From NCBI RefSeq assembly GCF_003319115.1, contig NZ_QOHF01000012.1:1-64000 (forward strand): 64,000 nucleotides of DNA, written 5' to 3'. This document shows positions 48,122 through 55,965 of the stretch, one piece after another. Within the stretch, counting starts at the first letter, position 1. The number at the start of each line of letters is the position of its first letter. Below the pieces are notes generated by a model. The model made no database searches and was not told the origin of the DNA. It was given only the letters and a program-made list of their open reading frames with translations. Both the position numbers and the translations under genes were made by a program. This stretch comes from Geodermatophilus sp. TF02-6. Its GTDB lineage: Bacteria > Actinomycetota > Actinomycetes > Mycobacteriales > Geodermatophilaceae.

Positions 48122-49885
48122 TCAGCCGATCTGCCGGTCGCTGTCCAGGACGAGCCGGCCGTTGCGGACCAGGAACTGGAACCGGTGCCGCTCGGTCTGG
48201 CTGCTGCCGTCGGGGTAGACGAACTGCAGGGTCGCGGTGGCCGTGTCCGCGCCGTCGGTGGCTGCGATGTCGCTGATCCGGACGTCGGCGAACCGGCGCC
48301 AGAAGGCGACGTAGCCCTCCTCGCTGATGGCGTTGCGCAACGTCGGACCGGTCAGCGCGTAGGCCGCCCGCGGATCGCTCGTGACCAGCTCGTGGTAGCT
48401 GCCGAGGAACGCGCGCACGTTCTGCGCCGACAGCGGCTCCGGTGCGGGAGGCGCGGAGGTCGGCGACTGCTCGACGGGCGGGCTCGTGGACGCCGCGGTC
48501 GTGGGCTGCGTCGTGGGCTGCGAGGGGCTGGGCGACGGCTCGGTGCTCGGTGCCGTCGCCGCAGTGGTCGGTGCCGTCGCCGTGGTGCTCGGCGCCGCGC
48601 CCTGGGTGCTCGGCGCCGGGGCCTGGGTGCTCGGTGCCGCGGCGGTGGTCGGTGCACCCGCCGTCCCACCGTCGCCGCCGCTCCGGACGGCCAGCCACGA
48701 CGCCCCCAGCGCCAGCAGCAGCGCCGCGACGAGCGCCGCGACCGCCCACGGTCGGCGGCTGCGCGGGCGGGCGGTGACCACCGACGCCGATGCAGGAGGC
48801 GCCGGTGTGGGCCCGCCCGGCTCGGGTGCCGGTCGGCTGCGGAGGGATGCCGGATCGCCCGCCCCGGGTGCGGCGCGGGGTCCGGACCCGTCGGGAGCGG
48901 CGGGGACGTCCTCGGGCGGAGCCACCACGTTGTCGGCGAAGGTGACGGCCGCACCCCCCGTGGCGCCGGTCCGGTCCGGCGCCCGGCCGGGGGGCGGCGC
49001 GGGCCGCAGGTCGGTGGGGGCCAGCAGCACCGTGGTCGTGTCACCGTCCCGGCCCGCGGCGAGGCGGACCAGTTCGTCCCGGACCTCCCGCGTGGTGGGG
49101 CGGCGCGCCGGATCGGGATCGATCATCCGGGTGAGCGGCTCGGTCAGCGGGCCGGCCCGGCGGGGCGGCTCCGGCCGGCCGGCGGCCACACGGTGCAGCA
49201 GTCGCAGCGGGTTGTCGTCCATCCCGAAGGGCGGCTGCCCCTCCAGGCAGGCGTAGAGGGTGGCGCCCAGCGAGAAGACGTCGCTGGCCTGCGTCATCTC
49301 CCCGCCCTGGGCCACCTCGGGTGCGAGGTAGGCCGGCGTGCCGGTCAGCTGGCCGGTCTGGGTGAGGGTGACGTCGCCGCTGGCGTGCGAGATGCCGAAG
49401 TCGGTGATCTTGACCAGGCCCTCCACCCGCGGCCCGCGCCCGATGAGGATGTTGGCCGGTTTGACGTCGCGGTGCACGATGCCCGCGTCGTGGGTGGCGG
49501 CGAGGGCATCGCTCACCTGGGCGCCGATCTGCGCCACCTGGTCGACGCGCAGCACCCCCTCGTCCTGGAGCACCTCGGCCAGGCTGCGCGAGGGCAGGTA
49601 CTCCATCACCAGCCACGGGGACCCGGCCTCGACGACCACGTCGTAGACGGAGATCGCGTGCGGGTGGGACAGCCGCGCCGCGATCCGCCCCTCGCGGAGC
49701 GCACGCTGGCGCTGCTGGTCGAGCGCGGAGGAGTCGGCCCCCGGCGGCGGCAGCATCTGCTTCATGGCGACCTGCCGACCCAGCAGCTCGTCGCGGGCCA
49801 GCCACACCGTGCCCATGCCGCCGCCGCCGATGCGGGACAGCAGCCGGTAGCGGGCACCGACGAGCGTGTCGGGTGGGCTCGTCAC
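48122..49885 (-). CDS. Membrane Ser/Thr protein kinase (PknB-like, with NTF2-like outer domain)
   Basis: 587 residues from GTG 49885 (GGGGAGG eight bases upstream). The kinase domain (10-275) is complete: glycine loop RIGGGGMGTVW, K42, HRD at 138-140 with K142 and N145, DFG at 162-164 and TPAYLAPE. A juxtamembrane Pro-rich linker leads to a helix at 381-400. Outside is a Thr/Pro/Ser linker and a C-terminal domain of about 110 residues (NVRAFLGSYHELVTSDP to LVLDSDRQIG) that resembles NTF2-like folds rather than PASTA repeats. It would sense something at the wall and phosphorylate cytosolic targets. Confidence 0.9.
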   Translation of the reverse strand: MTSPPDTLVGARYRLLSRIGGGGMGTVWLARDELLGRQVAMKQMLPPPGADSSALDQQRQRALREGRIAARLSHPHAISVYDVVVEAGSPWLVMEYLPSRSLAEVLQDEGVLRVDQVAQIGAQVSDALAATHDAGIVHRDVKPANILIGRGPRVEGLVKITDFGISHASGDVTLTQTGQLTGTPAYLAPEVAQGGEMTQASDVFSLGATLYACLEGQPPFGMDDNPLRLLHRVAAGRPEPPRRAGPLTEPLTRMIDPDPARRPTTREVRDELVRLAAGRDGDTTTVLLAPTDLRPAPPPGRAPDRTGATGGAAVTFADNVVAPPEDVPAAPDGSGPRAAPGAGDPASLRSRPAPEPGGPTPAPPASASVVTARPRSRRPWAVAALVAALLLALGASWLAVRSGGDGGTAGAPTTAAAPSTQAPAPSTQGAAPSTTATAPTTAATAPSTEPSPSPSQPTTQPTTAASTSPPVEQSPTSAPPAPEPLSAQNVRAFLGSYHELVTSDPRAAYALTGPTLRNAISEEGYVAFWRRFADVRISDIAATDGADTATATLQFVYPDGSSQTERHRFQFLVRNGRLVLDSDRQIG

Positions 49886-49923
49886 CGTGCGGTCCTCCCC
49901 GTCGTCGGCGCCGCGGGCGCTGG

Positions 49924-50271
49924 TCAGAGGCCGGAGGGGACGCCGTAGCGGCGGGCGTACTCCTCCTGCGCGCCCGCGGGGAGGGCGTCGTAGAGCTCGC
50001 CGAGCTCGCGGACGACGTCGGGGGAGAGGTCGTCGAAGAGCCGTCGCCAGGTCGGTGGCTCGTCGTAGCCGCGGGTGAGCAGCAGCTCCCACGCGCGGGT
50101 CTGCCGGTCGCGCTTGCTGCGCTCGGCGGCGAACTCGGAGAGGTAACGGTCCTTCGCCGCGTCCTTCTCCTCCCTGGTGGCCGTGGGCGGCAGCGCGGCG
50201 GGGTCGGCGCCCTTGAGCACCGCGACGATGGCCTCGACGACCTCGGGGCGGAGCTGGCCGGTCTCGCTCAT
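49924..50271 (-). CDS. Hypothetical helical protein
   Basis: 115 residues from ATG 50271 (AGGAGAGG upstream). It is highly charged and helical with no membrane segments: LRPEVVEAIVAVLKGADPAA, EEKDAAKDRYLSEFAAERSK, RRLFDDLSPDVVRELGELYD, ending EYARRYGVPSGL. I do not recognise a family. It lies 38 bases upstream of the kinase start and might be co-transcribed with it. Confidence 0.7.
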   Translation of the reverse strand: MSETGQLRPEVVEAIVAVLKGADPAALPPTATREEKDAAKDRYLSEFAAERSKRDRQTRAWELLLTRGYDEPPTWRRLFDDLSPDVVRELGELYDALPAGAQEEYARRYGVPSGL

Positions 50272-50438
50272 GGCTTGCCTCTCCTGTCGTGCCGCAGGAC
50301 GGGGCGGTCCCGTTTCCCGATCAGCTCTTCCCAGGTGACGCACACGTAACCACACGGCGGCCGCCGTCGGCGCCCAGCTGGAACCGGGTGCCGCGGCTGA
50401 CCCGGCGGGCGAGGCCCGGTATCCTGGCGGACGCACCT

Positions 50439-50523
50439 GGAGGATTCGCCTAGTGGCCTATGGCGCTCGCTTGGAAAGCGGGTTGGGGGCAACCCCTCGG
50501 GAGTTCGAATCTCCCATCCTCCG
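50439..50523 (+). tRNA. tRNA-Ser(GGA)
   Basis: 85-base class II tRNA. The acceptor stem is GGAGGAT (50439-50445) with ATCCTCC (50516-50522), discriminator G. The anticodon loop is TTGGAAA, anticodon GGA. The variable arm is long and the T-loop is AGTTCGAAT. It ends six bases before a strong hairpin. Confidence 0.95.
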
Positions 50524-50528
50524 CAGCC

Positions 50529-50564
50529 GAGGCCGGGCCCCGCTCGTCAGCGGGGCCCGGCCTC
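50529..50564. terminator. Strong terminator hairpin after tRNA-Ser(GGA)
   Basis: Perfect 16-bp stem, arms at 50529-50544 and 50549-50564, with tetraloop CGTC. There is no U-tract, as usual in GC-rich actinobacteria. It may also stop transcription from the leftward DMT relic. Confidence 0.85.
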
Positions 50565-50586
50565 CGCGCCGTCCCGACCGGTCCCC

Positions 50587-51123
50587 TCAGCCGCACGGCT
50601 GCGCGGCGACGTCCCGCCGCTCGTCCGCGCCCAGGCGCCGCAGGTACAGCCCGGCGACCGCGCCCGGCACCGTCCGCAGCCCGCGGGAGAACAGCGCGCA
50701 CGCCGCGGCGCTCGGCACCGTTCCGAGGTGGAGCAGCGTCGCGAGGGCCACCGGTTCGGTGGTGAGGTGCAGGCCCGCGGCGAGCGCGACCGGTGTCAGG
50801 AGCAGCGCCCCGCCGGCGAACCCGGCCAGGGTCACCGGGACGCCGGCCGGCACGTCCCCGCCGGCGAGGGTGACGAACGCGTAGCCGAGGGCCGAGCCGG
50901 CCGCGAGCAGGGCCCCCAGCAGCACCGCCGTCCCGGCCGAGGCCCCGGCGGTGAGGCCGACCAACAGCCCGAGGCCGGCGAGCGCCAGGTCGAGCGCCGT
51001 CAGCGTGGCGCGGTCCGCGCCCGCGGTGCTCCGGGTCAGGAGCGGAGCGGGGCAGGACGAGCGCGCGCCGGGGCGTCGTGGCCGGGACGGTAGGGCCGCA
51101 CCCGCGGTTGTGCACCGTTCCAC
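50587..51123 (-). pseudogene. Truncated DMT/EamA transporter remnant
   Basis: A 178-codon frame from a possible GTG 51123. The first about 40 codons show no family resemblance. The rest matches half of an EamA transporter: LALAGLGLLVGLTAGASAGT, GSALGYAFVTLAGGDVPAGV, and HLGTVPSAAACALFSRGLRT. The family then continues with a conserved last helix pair. Here it diverges (YLRRLGADERRDVA) and stops at 50587. Normal length is about 300 residues with ten helices; only about five are left. Likely a dead relic beside the SRP RNA gene. Confidence 0.65.
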
Positions 51124-51136
51124 TACAGTGGACACC

Positions 51137-51224
51137 GACCCCCCGTGCGGCGTCATCCTGTGAACCTCCCCAGGGCCGGAAGGCAGCAAGGATAAGCGGG
51201 CTCTGGCGGGTGTGCGGGGGGTCC
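51137..51224 (+). ncRNA. ffs: Signal recognition particle RNA (small bacterial 4.5S type)
   Basis: GACCCCCCG (51137-51145) pairs with CGGGGGGTC (51215-51223), the ends of a long hairpin. The apical domain contains the conserved symmetric and asymmetric loops: CCAGGGCCGGAAGGCAGCAA followed by GGATAAGCGGGCTCTGG. This is the Ffh-binding site. There is no Alu domain. TACAGT just upstream (51124-51129) is a plausible -10. It lies upstream of dnaX, as in many actinobacteria. Confidence 0.93.
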
Positions 51225-51559
51225 CTCAGTCGAGGACCAGGTCGTCGCACACGAGCCTCGGGGAGATGTCGCAGGCTGCGGGGACCCCTCGAAGGCCGAG
51301 ATCGCGGCGGTCACCGTGGGGGCCCTCGAGCGGCGTGCGGGGTGGTGCGGCGACAGCGGCCACGAACAGTGTCACGGCTCGTTGCTCTGCGAGCGGGTCG
51401 CGTCGTACCAGGTCAGCCAGGCGTCGTTCGACCCGCGAGCACGGTCGTCTGACGTCGAGCTGTGGCCGCCGGGTACACGGCGTGCGAGCCCAGCGCGGCG
51501 TGGCCCACGACGGCTCTCCTGCGGTGAGCAACGTCGTCCCGTCCACGTAACCTGCCTCC
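51225..51559. other. Region between SRP RNA and dnaX
   Basis: 335 bases with no convincing gene. A minus-strand frame (51546-51226, 106 codons) reads LADLVRRDPLAEQRAVTLFV and ends CDDLVLD; it could be a decayed gene but I recognise nothing. The DNA looks less GC-rich than its surroundings. The last dozen bases hold the dnaX promoter. Confidence 0.35.
51548..51553 (+). promoter_or_regulatory. Candidate -10 element (TAACCT) of leaderless dnaX
   Basis: TAACCT with exactly six bases before the GTG at 51560, and no ribosome site in between. This spacing fits transcripts starting at the start codon. Confidence 0.45.
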
Positions 51560-53758
51560 GTGGCTCTGGCGCTCTACCGGAAGTACCGCCCGGCGACCTT
51601 CGCCGAGGTGGTCGGCCAGGAGCACGTGACCACCCCGCTGGTCAACGCCGTCGACGGCGGCCGGATCAACCACGCCTACCTCTTCAGCGGTCCGCGCGGC
51701 TGCGGCAAGACCTCCTCGGCGCGCATCCTCGCCCGGTCGCTCAACTGCGAGCAGGGGCCGACGTCCACCCCGTGCGGGGTGTGCACCTCCTGCGTCTCGC
51801 TGGCGCCCGACGGCCCCGGCTCGATCGACGTCATCGAGATCGACGCGGCCAGCCACGGCGGCGTCGACGACGCCCGCGACCTGCGGGAGCGCGCCTTCTT
51901 CGCGCCGGTGAACAGCCGCTTCAAGGTCTACATCGTCGACGAGGCGCACATGGTGACCACGCAGGGCTTCAACGCCCTGCTCAAGGTGGTCGAGGAGCCG
52001 CCGGAGTTCCTCGTCTTCGTCTTCGCCACCACCGAGCCGGACAAGGTGCTGCCCACCATCCGCTCGCGCACGCACCACTACCCGTTCCGCCTGGTGCCGC
52101 CGACGACGCTGCGCGGCCTGCTGGAGCGGACCTGCGCCGCCGAGGGGGTGCAGGTCGAGCCGACGGTGTTCCCGCTGGTCGTCCGCGCTGGCGGCGGCTC
52201 GGTGCGCGACTCGCTGTCCATCCTCGACCAGCTGCTGGCCGGCGCCGGGTCGGAGGGCGTCACGTACAAGAGCGCGGTCAGCCTGCTCGGGGTGACCGAC
52301 GACGCGCTGCTCGACGAGACCATCGACGCGCTGGCGGCGCACGACTCGCCCGCCGTCTTCCGCGCCGTCGACCGGGTGGTCGAGGCCGGCCACGACCCCC
52401 GCCGGTTCGCCACCGACCTGCTCGACCGGCTGCGCGACCTGATCGTGCTCGACGCCGTCCCCGACGCCGGCGGCAACGGCCTGCTCGACTGCCCACCCGA
52501 CCGGCTGGACCTGATGAGCTCGCAGGCCCGGGCCCTGGGGTCGGCGACGCTGTCCCGGATGGCCGACACGGTGCACGCCGGCCTGACCGAGATGCGTGGG
52601 ACGACGGCGCCCCGGCTGCTGCTCGAGCTGGTGTGCGCCCGGATGCTGCTGCCCGCCACCGACGACTCGTCCGCCGCCACCCTGCAGCGCCTGGAGCGGC
52701 TCGAGCGGCGGATGTCGATCGCCGGCGAGCACGCCGGCCGCCCGCCCGCCGAGGCGCCGGTCACCGCCGGCCGCCCGCCCGCCGAGGCGCCGCCGGTGCG
52801 GGAGGTCCGCCGGGAGGTCGCGGACGCCGCACCGGCCGCGACCGAGCAACCGGCCGCGCCGCGGCGGGAGTTCGTGCGCAGGTCCCAGCAGGCCGCCACG
52901 CAGGCGGCCCCCGCCCCGACCGCACCGCCGTCCGCACCGGCCCCGGCTCCGGAGCCGCAGGACAGCGAGCCGGTCCGGACGCCGGCCGCCGACGACTGGC
53001 CCGAGACGACGCCCCCCGGGTCGGGCGCCCTCCCGACCCGCCCGGCGGCCGAGGAGCCGCGCCGTCCTCGGGTGGCCGTGGGCGAGCCCGACGTCCCGCT
53101 GCCGCCGGAGCCCACCGACGACGAGGACTGGCCGCACCCGGCCCAGCCCGCCGCGGCGGCCGCGGCGGCGGCGCGCCTGGAGCAGCCGTGCCCGGCTCCC
53201 GAGGCGCCGCGAGCCGCGGCCGAGTCCTCGCCCGCGCCCCGCGGTGGTGAGCCGGTGCCGGTGGTGTCGGCCGACCCCGCGACCCCGGCCGACGACGGCG
53301 AGCTGAGCACCACCGACGTCCGGCGGGTGTGGCCGGAGCTGCTCAAGGTGGTGCGCGGCCACAAGCGCACCACCGAGGCGCTGCTCAAGAGCGCCCAGGT
53401 GCACGAGCTCGCCGGCGGCGTGCTGACCCTGGCGGCCACCTCACCGGCCCTGGCCAAGATGCTCGGCGACGACCTCAACAAGGACGTCGTCCGCCAGTCG
53501 CTGCAGGAGCTGCTCGGCGTGCGCTGGAAGGTGCAGGTCGTCGTGGAGGGCGCCGGCGCTCCGGCCGGTGCGCGGGTCTCCCCGGAGGCCGCCCGCGAGG
53601 CGGCGCGCGCCGCCCAGGAGCGCGAGGAGCGCGAGCTGGTGGCCCAGCACGCCGCGGAGGCCGACGGGGTGCCGGTCGACGACGCGCCGGCCGTCGACCC
53701 CGAGCAGGCCGCGTTGGCGCTGCTGCGCGCCCAGCTCGGCGCCCGCCCGGTCGATTGA
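51560..53758 (+). CDS. dnaX: DNA polymerase III subunits gamma/tau
   Basis: 732 residues from GTG 51560. The start ALALYRKYRPATFAEVVGQE is canonical. AAA+ clamp-loader features are Walker A SGPRGCGKTSS (K50), the zinc module with C63, C72, C75 and C78, DEAHMVTTQGFNALLK and FATTEPDKVL with TIRSRTHHY. Domain III runs to about 375. Then follows about 200 residues of Pro/Ala-rich linker and a C-terminal tau-like domain (DVRRVWPELLKVVRGHKRTT). It loads the sliding clamp and couples polymerase to helicase. No frameshift site is evident. Confidence 0.95.
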   Translation: MALALYRKYRPATFAEVVGQEHVTTPLVNAVDGGRINHAYLFSGPRGCGKTSSARILARSLNCEQGPTSTPCGVCTSCVSLAPDGPGSIDVIEIDAASHGGVDDARDLRERAFFAPVNSRFKVYIVDEAHMVTTQGFNALLKVVEEPPEFLVFVFATTEPDKVLPTIRSRTHHYPFRLVPPTTLRGLLERTCAAEGVQVEPTVFPLVVRAGGGSVRDSLSILDQLLAGAGSEGVTYKSAVSLLGVTDDALLDETIDALAAHDSPAVFRAVDRVVEAGHDPRRFATDLLDRLRDLIVLDAVPDAGGNGLLDCPPDRLDLMSSQARALGSATLSRMADTVHAGLTEMRGTTAPRLLLELVCARMLLPATDDSSAATLQRLERLERRMSIAGEHAGRPPAEAPVTAGRPPAEAPPVREVRREVADAAPAATEQPAAPRREFVRRSQQAATQAAPAPTAPPSAPAPAPEPQDSEPVRTPAADDWPETTPPGSGALPTRPAAEEPRRPRVAVGEPDVPLPPEPTDDEDWPHPAQPAAAAAAAARLEQPCPAPEAPRAAAESSPAPRGGEPVPVVSADPATPADDGELSTTDVRRVWPELLKVVRGHKRTTEALLKSAQVHELAGGVLTLAATSPALAKMLGDDLNKDVVRQSLQELLGVRWKVQVVVEGAGAPAGARVSPEAAREAARAAQEREERELVAQHAAEADGVPVDDAPAVDPEQAALALLRAQLGARPVD

Positions 53759-53759
53759 G

Positions 53760-53795
53760 GACCCCGCTGGCCCTCTGCGGAGGGGCCGAGGGGTC
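53760..53795. terminator. Terminator hairpin between dnaX and the SRPBCC gene
   Basis: GACCCC (53760-53765) pairs with GGGGTC (53790-53795), with an inner GGCCCT/AGGGGCC pairing. It starts right after the dnaX stop and overlaps the last codon of the convergent SRPBCC gene, so it probably serves both. Confidence 0.6.
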
Positions 53796-54273
53796 AGTCC
53801 TGCGCCAGGACCTCGTCGAGGCGCTCGTAGCCCTCGCGGACGCCGGTCTCCATGCCGCTGGCGACGAACGCGTCCCGGTCGGCGAAGGAGTCGACCAGCG
53901 AGGTCGAGGTCAGCCGGGTGCGGCCGTCACCTGAGTCCTCGAGGACCAGCTTCTCCAGCGCCACGCCGTCGGGCGTGCCCTCGAAGGTGAAGGTCTGCAC
54001 GATCAGCTCGTCGGGCCGGACCTCGTGGAAGCAGCCGTGGAAGCCGTACTCCTCGTCGCCGCGCCGCTGCACGTAGCGGTAGGAGCCGCCGGTGCGGCAG
54101 TCGTAGTGGTCGATCGACGTCTCCAGGTCGCGCGGGCCGAGCCACCGGACGACCAGGTCGGGGTCGGTGTGCGCGCGGAACACCTTCTCCCTCGGGGCGT
54201 CGAACTCCCGGGTGATGCGGACCAGCGGGACGTCGGGGTCGGAGACGATCCGGGTCTCGTGCGCGGAGGTCAT
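53794..54273 (-). CDS. SRPBCC (AHSA1) domain protein
   Basis: 159 residues from ATG 54273 (ATGA overlap with the ArsR gene). It has the SRPBCC start LVRITREFDAPREKVFRAHT, DPDLVVRWLGPRD, GGSYRYVQRRGDEEYGFHG and the long C-terminal helix (DRDAFVASGMETGVREGYER). The fold binds hydrophobic ligands. Function is unknown. The ArsR-AHSA1 pair is common in actinobacteria, the regulator controlling both. Here the pair is lodged in the dnaX-ybaB interval. Confidence 0.88.
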   Translation of the reverse strand: MTSAHETRIVSDPDVPLVRITREFDAPREKVFRAHTDPDLVVRWLGPRDLETSIDHYDCRTGGSYRYVQRRGDEEYGFHGCFHEVRPDELIVQTFTFEGTPDGVALEKLVLEDSGDGRTRLTSTSLVDSFADRDAFVASGMETGVREGYERLDEVLAQD

Positions 54274-54659
54274 GACGGTCCTCCCTCGAGGGTGGGGGTG
54301 TCGGTGCTCTCGTCGGTGGGGCGGGTGGGTGACAGCCCGTCCGGCATGGACCGGAGGACGTCGTCCAGGCGGCGGTAGCGCTCCTCGGCCCGCCGCCGGT
54401 AGCGCTCGATCCACGCGGTCATGAGGTCGAGGACCTCGGCCTCCAGGTGCACCGGACGGCGCTGGGCGTCGCGGCCGCGGCTGACCAGGCCGGCGTCCTC
54501 GAGCACCCGCAGGTGCTTGGAGACCGCCTGGACGCTGACGTCGTAGGGGCGGGCGAGCTCGCCGACGGTCGCGTCGGCCACGGCGAGCCGGGCCACCATG
54601 TCGCGCCGCGTGGGATCGGCCAGGGCCGCGAAGACCCGGGAGAGCGGATCGGCGGCCAT
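54270..54659 (-). CDS. ArsR-family transcriptional repressor
   Basis: 129 residues from ATG 54659 (GGGAGG seven bases upstream). The winged helix is DPLSRVFAALADPTRRDMVA, VGELARPYDVSVQAVSKHLR and LEDAGLVSRGRDAQRRPVHL. No metal-binding Cys/His set is seen, so this is the non-metal subgroup paired with SRPBCC proteins. Two palindromic sites lie just upstream, which supports self-repression. About 45 C-terminal residues are polar and Thr/Pro-rich. Confidence 0.9.
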   Translation of the reverse strand: MAADPLSRVFAALADPTRRDMVARLAVADATVGELARPYDVSVQAVSKHLRVLEDAGLVSRGRDAQRRPVHLEAEVLDLMTAWIERYRRRAEERYRRLDDVLRSMPDGLSPTRPTDESTDTPTLEGGPS

Positions 54660-54679
54660 CGGATGCCTCCCCCCTCGTG

Positions 54680-54738
54680 AACCAGTTGGTTGAGGAAGAG
54701 GGTGGACCCGTTCACCGGCCTTGTCAACCACTCGGTTG
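54680..54738. promoter_or_regulatory. Two AACCA/TGGTT palindromes: likely ArsR operators
   Basis: AACCA-GT-TGGTT at 54680-54691 and CAACC-ACTC-GGTTG at 54725-54738, 45 bases apart, both just upstream of the ArsR start. CAACC-type palindromes are typical of this ArsR subgroup. The divergent ybaB promoter lies within 50 bases, so both directions could be affected. Confidence 0.6.
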
Positions 54739-54785
54739 AGGATGCGGCGCGGCCCGGCGTCCCGACGGGTGTCACACCCGCGGCC

Positions 54786-54791
54786 TACGCT
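54786..54791 (+). promoter_or_regulatory. Candidate -10 element (TACGCT) of leaderless ybaB-recR
   Basis: TACGCT with six bases before the ATG at 54798. Just upstream, CGGGTGT-C-ACACCCG (54766-54780) is a perfect 15-bp palindrome and may be a regulator site. Confidence 0.45.
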
Positions 54792-54797
54792 CGGAGC

Positions 54798-55133
54798 ATG
54801 TTCCCCGGAGGCCAGCCCGACATGGCACGCCTGCTCGAGCAGGCCCAGCAGATGCAGCAGCAGCTGGCTGCCGCGCAGGAACAGCTGGCGCAGGAGGAGG
54901 TCACCGGCTCGGCCGGCGGCGGCCTGGTGACCGTCACGATGACCGGGCAGGGCGAGGTCACCGCGGTGAGCATCGACCCGTCCACCGTCGACGCCGACGA
55001 CGTCGAGACCCTGCAGGATCTGCTCGTCGCGGCCTTCCGCGACGCCTCCCGCCAGGCCAACGAACTCACCGCCAGCCGCATGGGGCCGCTCGCCGGCGGT
55101 CTCGGCGGCGGCCTGGGGCTGCCCGGCCTCTGA
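54798..55133 (+). CDS. ybaB: YbaB/EbfC family nucleoid-associated protein
   Basis: 111 residues from ATG 54798. The N-terminal coiled coil ([20 protein letters not shown]) and the core [20 protein letters not shown] with [20 protein letters not shown] are diagnostic. It forms dimers that bind DNA. The usual dnaX-ybaB-recR gene order is kept, but with a foreign gene pair inserted before it, so it needs its own promoter. The Gly/Leu-rich C-terminus is normal. Confidence 0.92.
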   Translation: MFPGGQPDMARLLEQAQQMQQQLAAAQEQLAQEEVTGSAGGGLVTVTMTGQGEVTAVSIDPSTVDADDVETLQDLLVAAFRDASRQANELTASRMGPLAGGLGGGLGLPGL

Positions 55134-55164
55134 GCCGCGCACCCTCCCCGACGAGAGGAACACC

Positions 55165-55764
55165 GTGTACGAGGGGGCCGTCCAGGACCTCATCGACGAG
55201 CTCGGCCGGCTGCCCGGCGTCGGGCCGAAGAGCGCGCAGCGCATCGCCTTCCACCTGCTGGCGGCGGAGTCCGCCGACGTCGGCCGGCTGGTCGCGGCGC
55301 TGCAGCGGGTCCAGGCCGAGGTCCGCTTCTGCGCGACCTGCTACAACGTCGCCGAGGGCGAGCAGTGCCGGATCTGCCGCGACCCGCGGCGCGCCGACGA
55401 CGTCATCTGCGTCGTCGAGGAACCCAAGGACGTCGTGGCGATCGAGCGCACCCGCGAGTTCCGCGGCCGCTACCACGTCCTCGGCGGCGCGATCAGCCCG
55501 ATCGAGGGCGTCGGCCCGGACGACCTGCGGGTCAAGGAGCTGATGACCCGGCTGACGAGCGGCGCGGTCACCGAGCTGATCATCGCCACCGACCCGAACC
55601 TCGAGGGCGAGGCCACCGCGGCCTACCTGGCGCGGCTGGTCGGCCCCCTGGGGCTGGCGGTCTCCCGGCTGGCCAGCGGTCTGCCGGTGGGTGGCGACCT
55701 GGAGTACGCCGACGAGGTGACCCTGGGTCGGGCCTTCGAGGGCCGCCGCCGCATCGACGCCTGA
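55165..55764 (+). CDS. recR: Recombination mediator RecR
   Basis: 199 residues from GTG 55165 (GAGAGGAA upstream). The helix-hairpin-helix [20 protein letters not shown] is first, followed by the zinc motif C56, C59, C68 and C71, and a Toprim domain with [20 protein letters not shown] and [17 protein letters not shown]. With RecF/RecO it loads RecA onto gaps. Length and motifs are complete. A strong hairpin follows at once. Confidence 0.96.
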   Translation: MYEGAVQDLIDELGRLPGVGPKSAQRIAFHLLAAESADVGRLVAALQRVQAEVRFCATCYNVAEGEQCRICRDPRRADDVICVVEEPKDVVAIERTREFRGRYHVLGGAISPIEGVGPDDLRVKELMTRLTSGAVTELIIATDPNLEGEATAAYLARLVGPLGLAVSRLASGLPVGGDLEYADEVTLGRAFEGRRRIDA

Positions 55765-55809
55765 GCGGAGTGCCAGAGCGGAGGGAACCCGCGCTCTGGG
55801 ACTCCGCTC
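55763..55809. terminator. Terminator hairpin after recR
   Basis: Arms 55763-55780 and 55792-55809 pair at 17 of 18 positions with an 11-base loop. It begins inside the recR stop codon. Confidence 0.82.
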
Positions 55810-55965
55810 CCGCCACCCAGCCACGGGCCGGTAACGGTGTCCCCCCGGACCGCGGAGAGGCCCGGGGGCCTGTGCTACGCATGGGCACCCCACACCCACC
55901 CCCGGCCGTGACCTGGAACACCTCCGGTGTCCGCCAGGGTCCCCAAGAAGAACCGAGGTAGGCGG

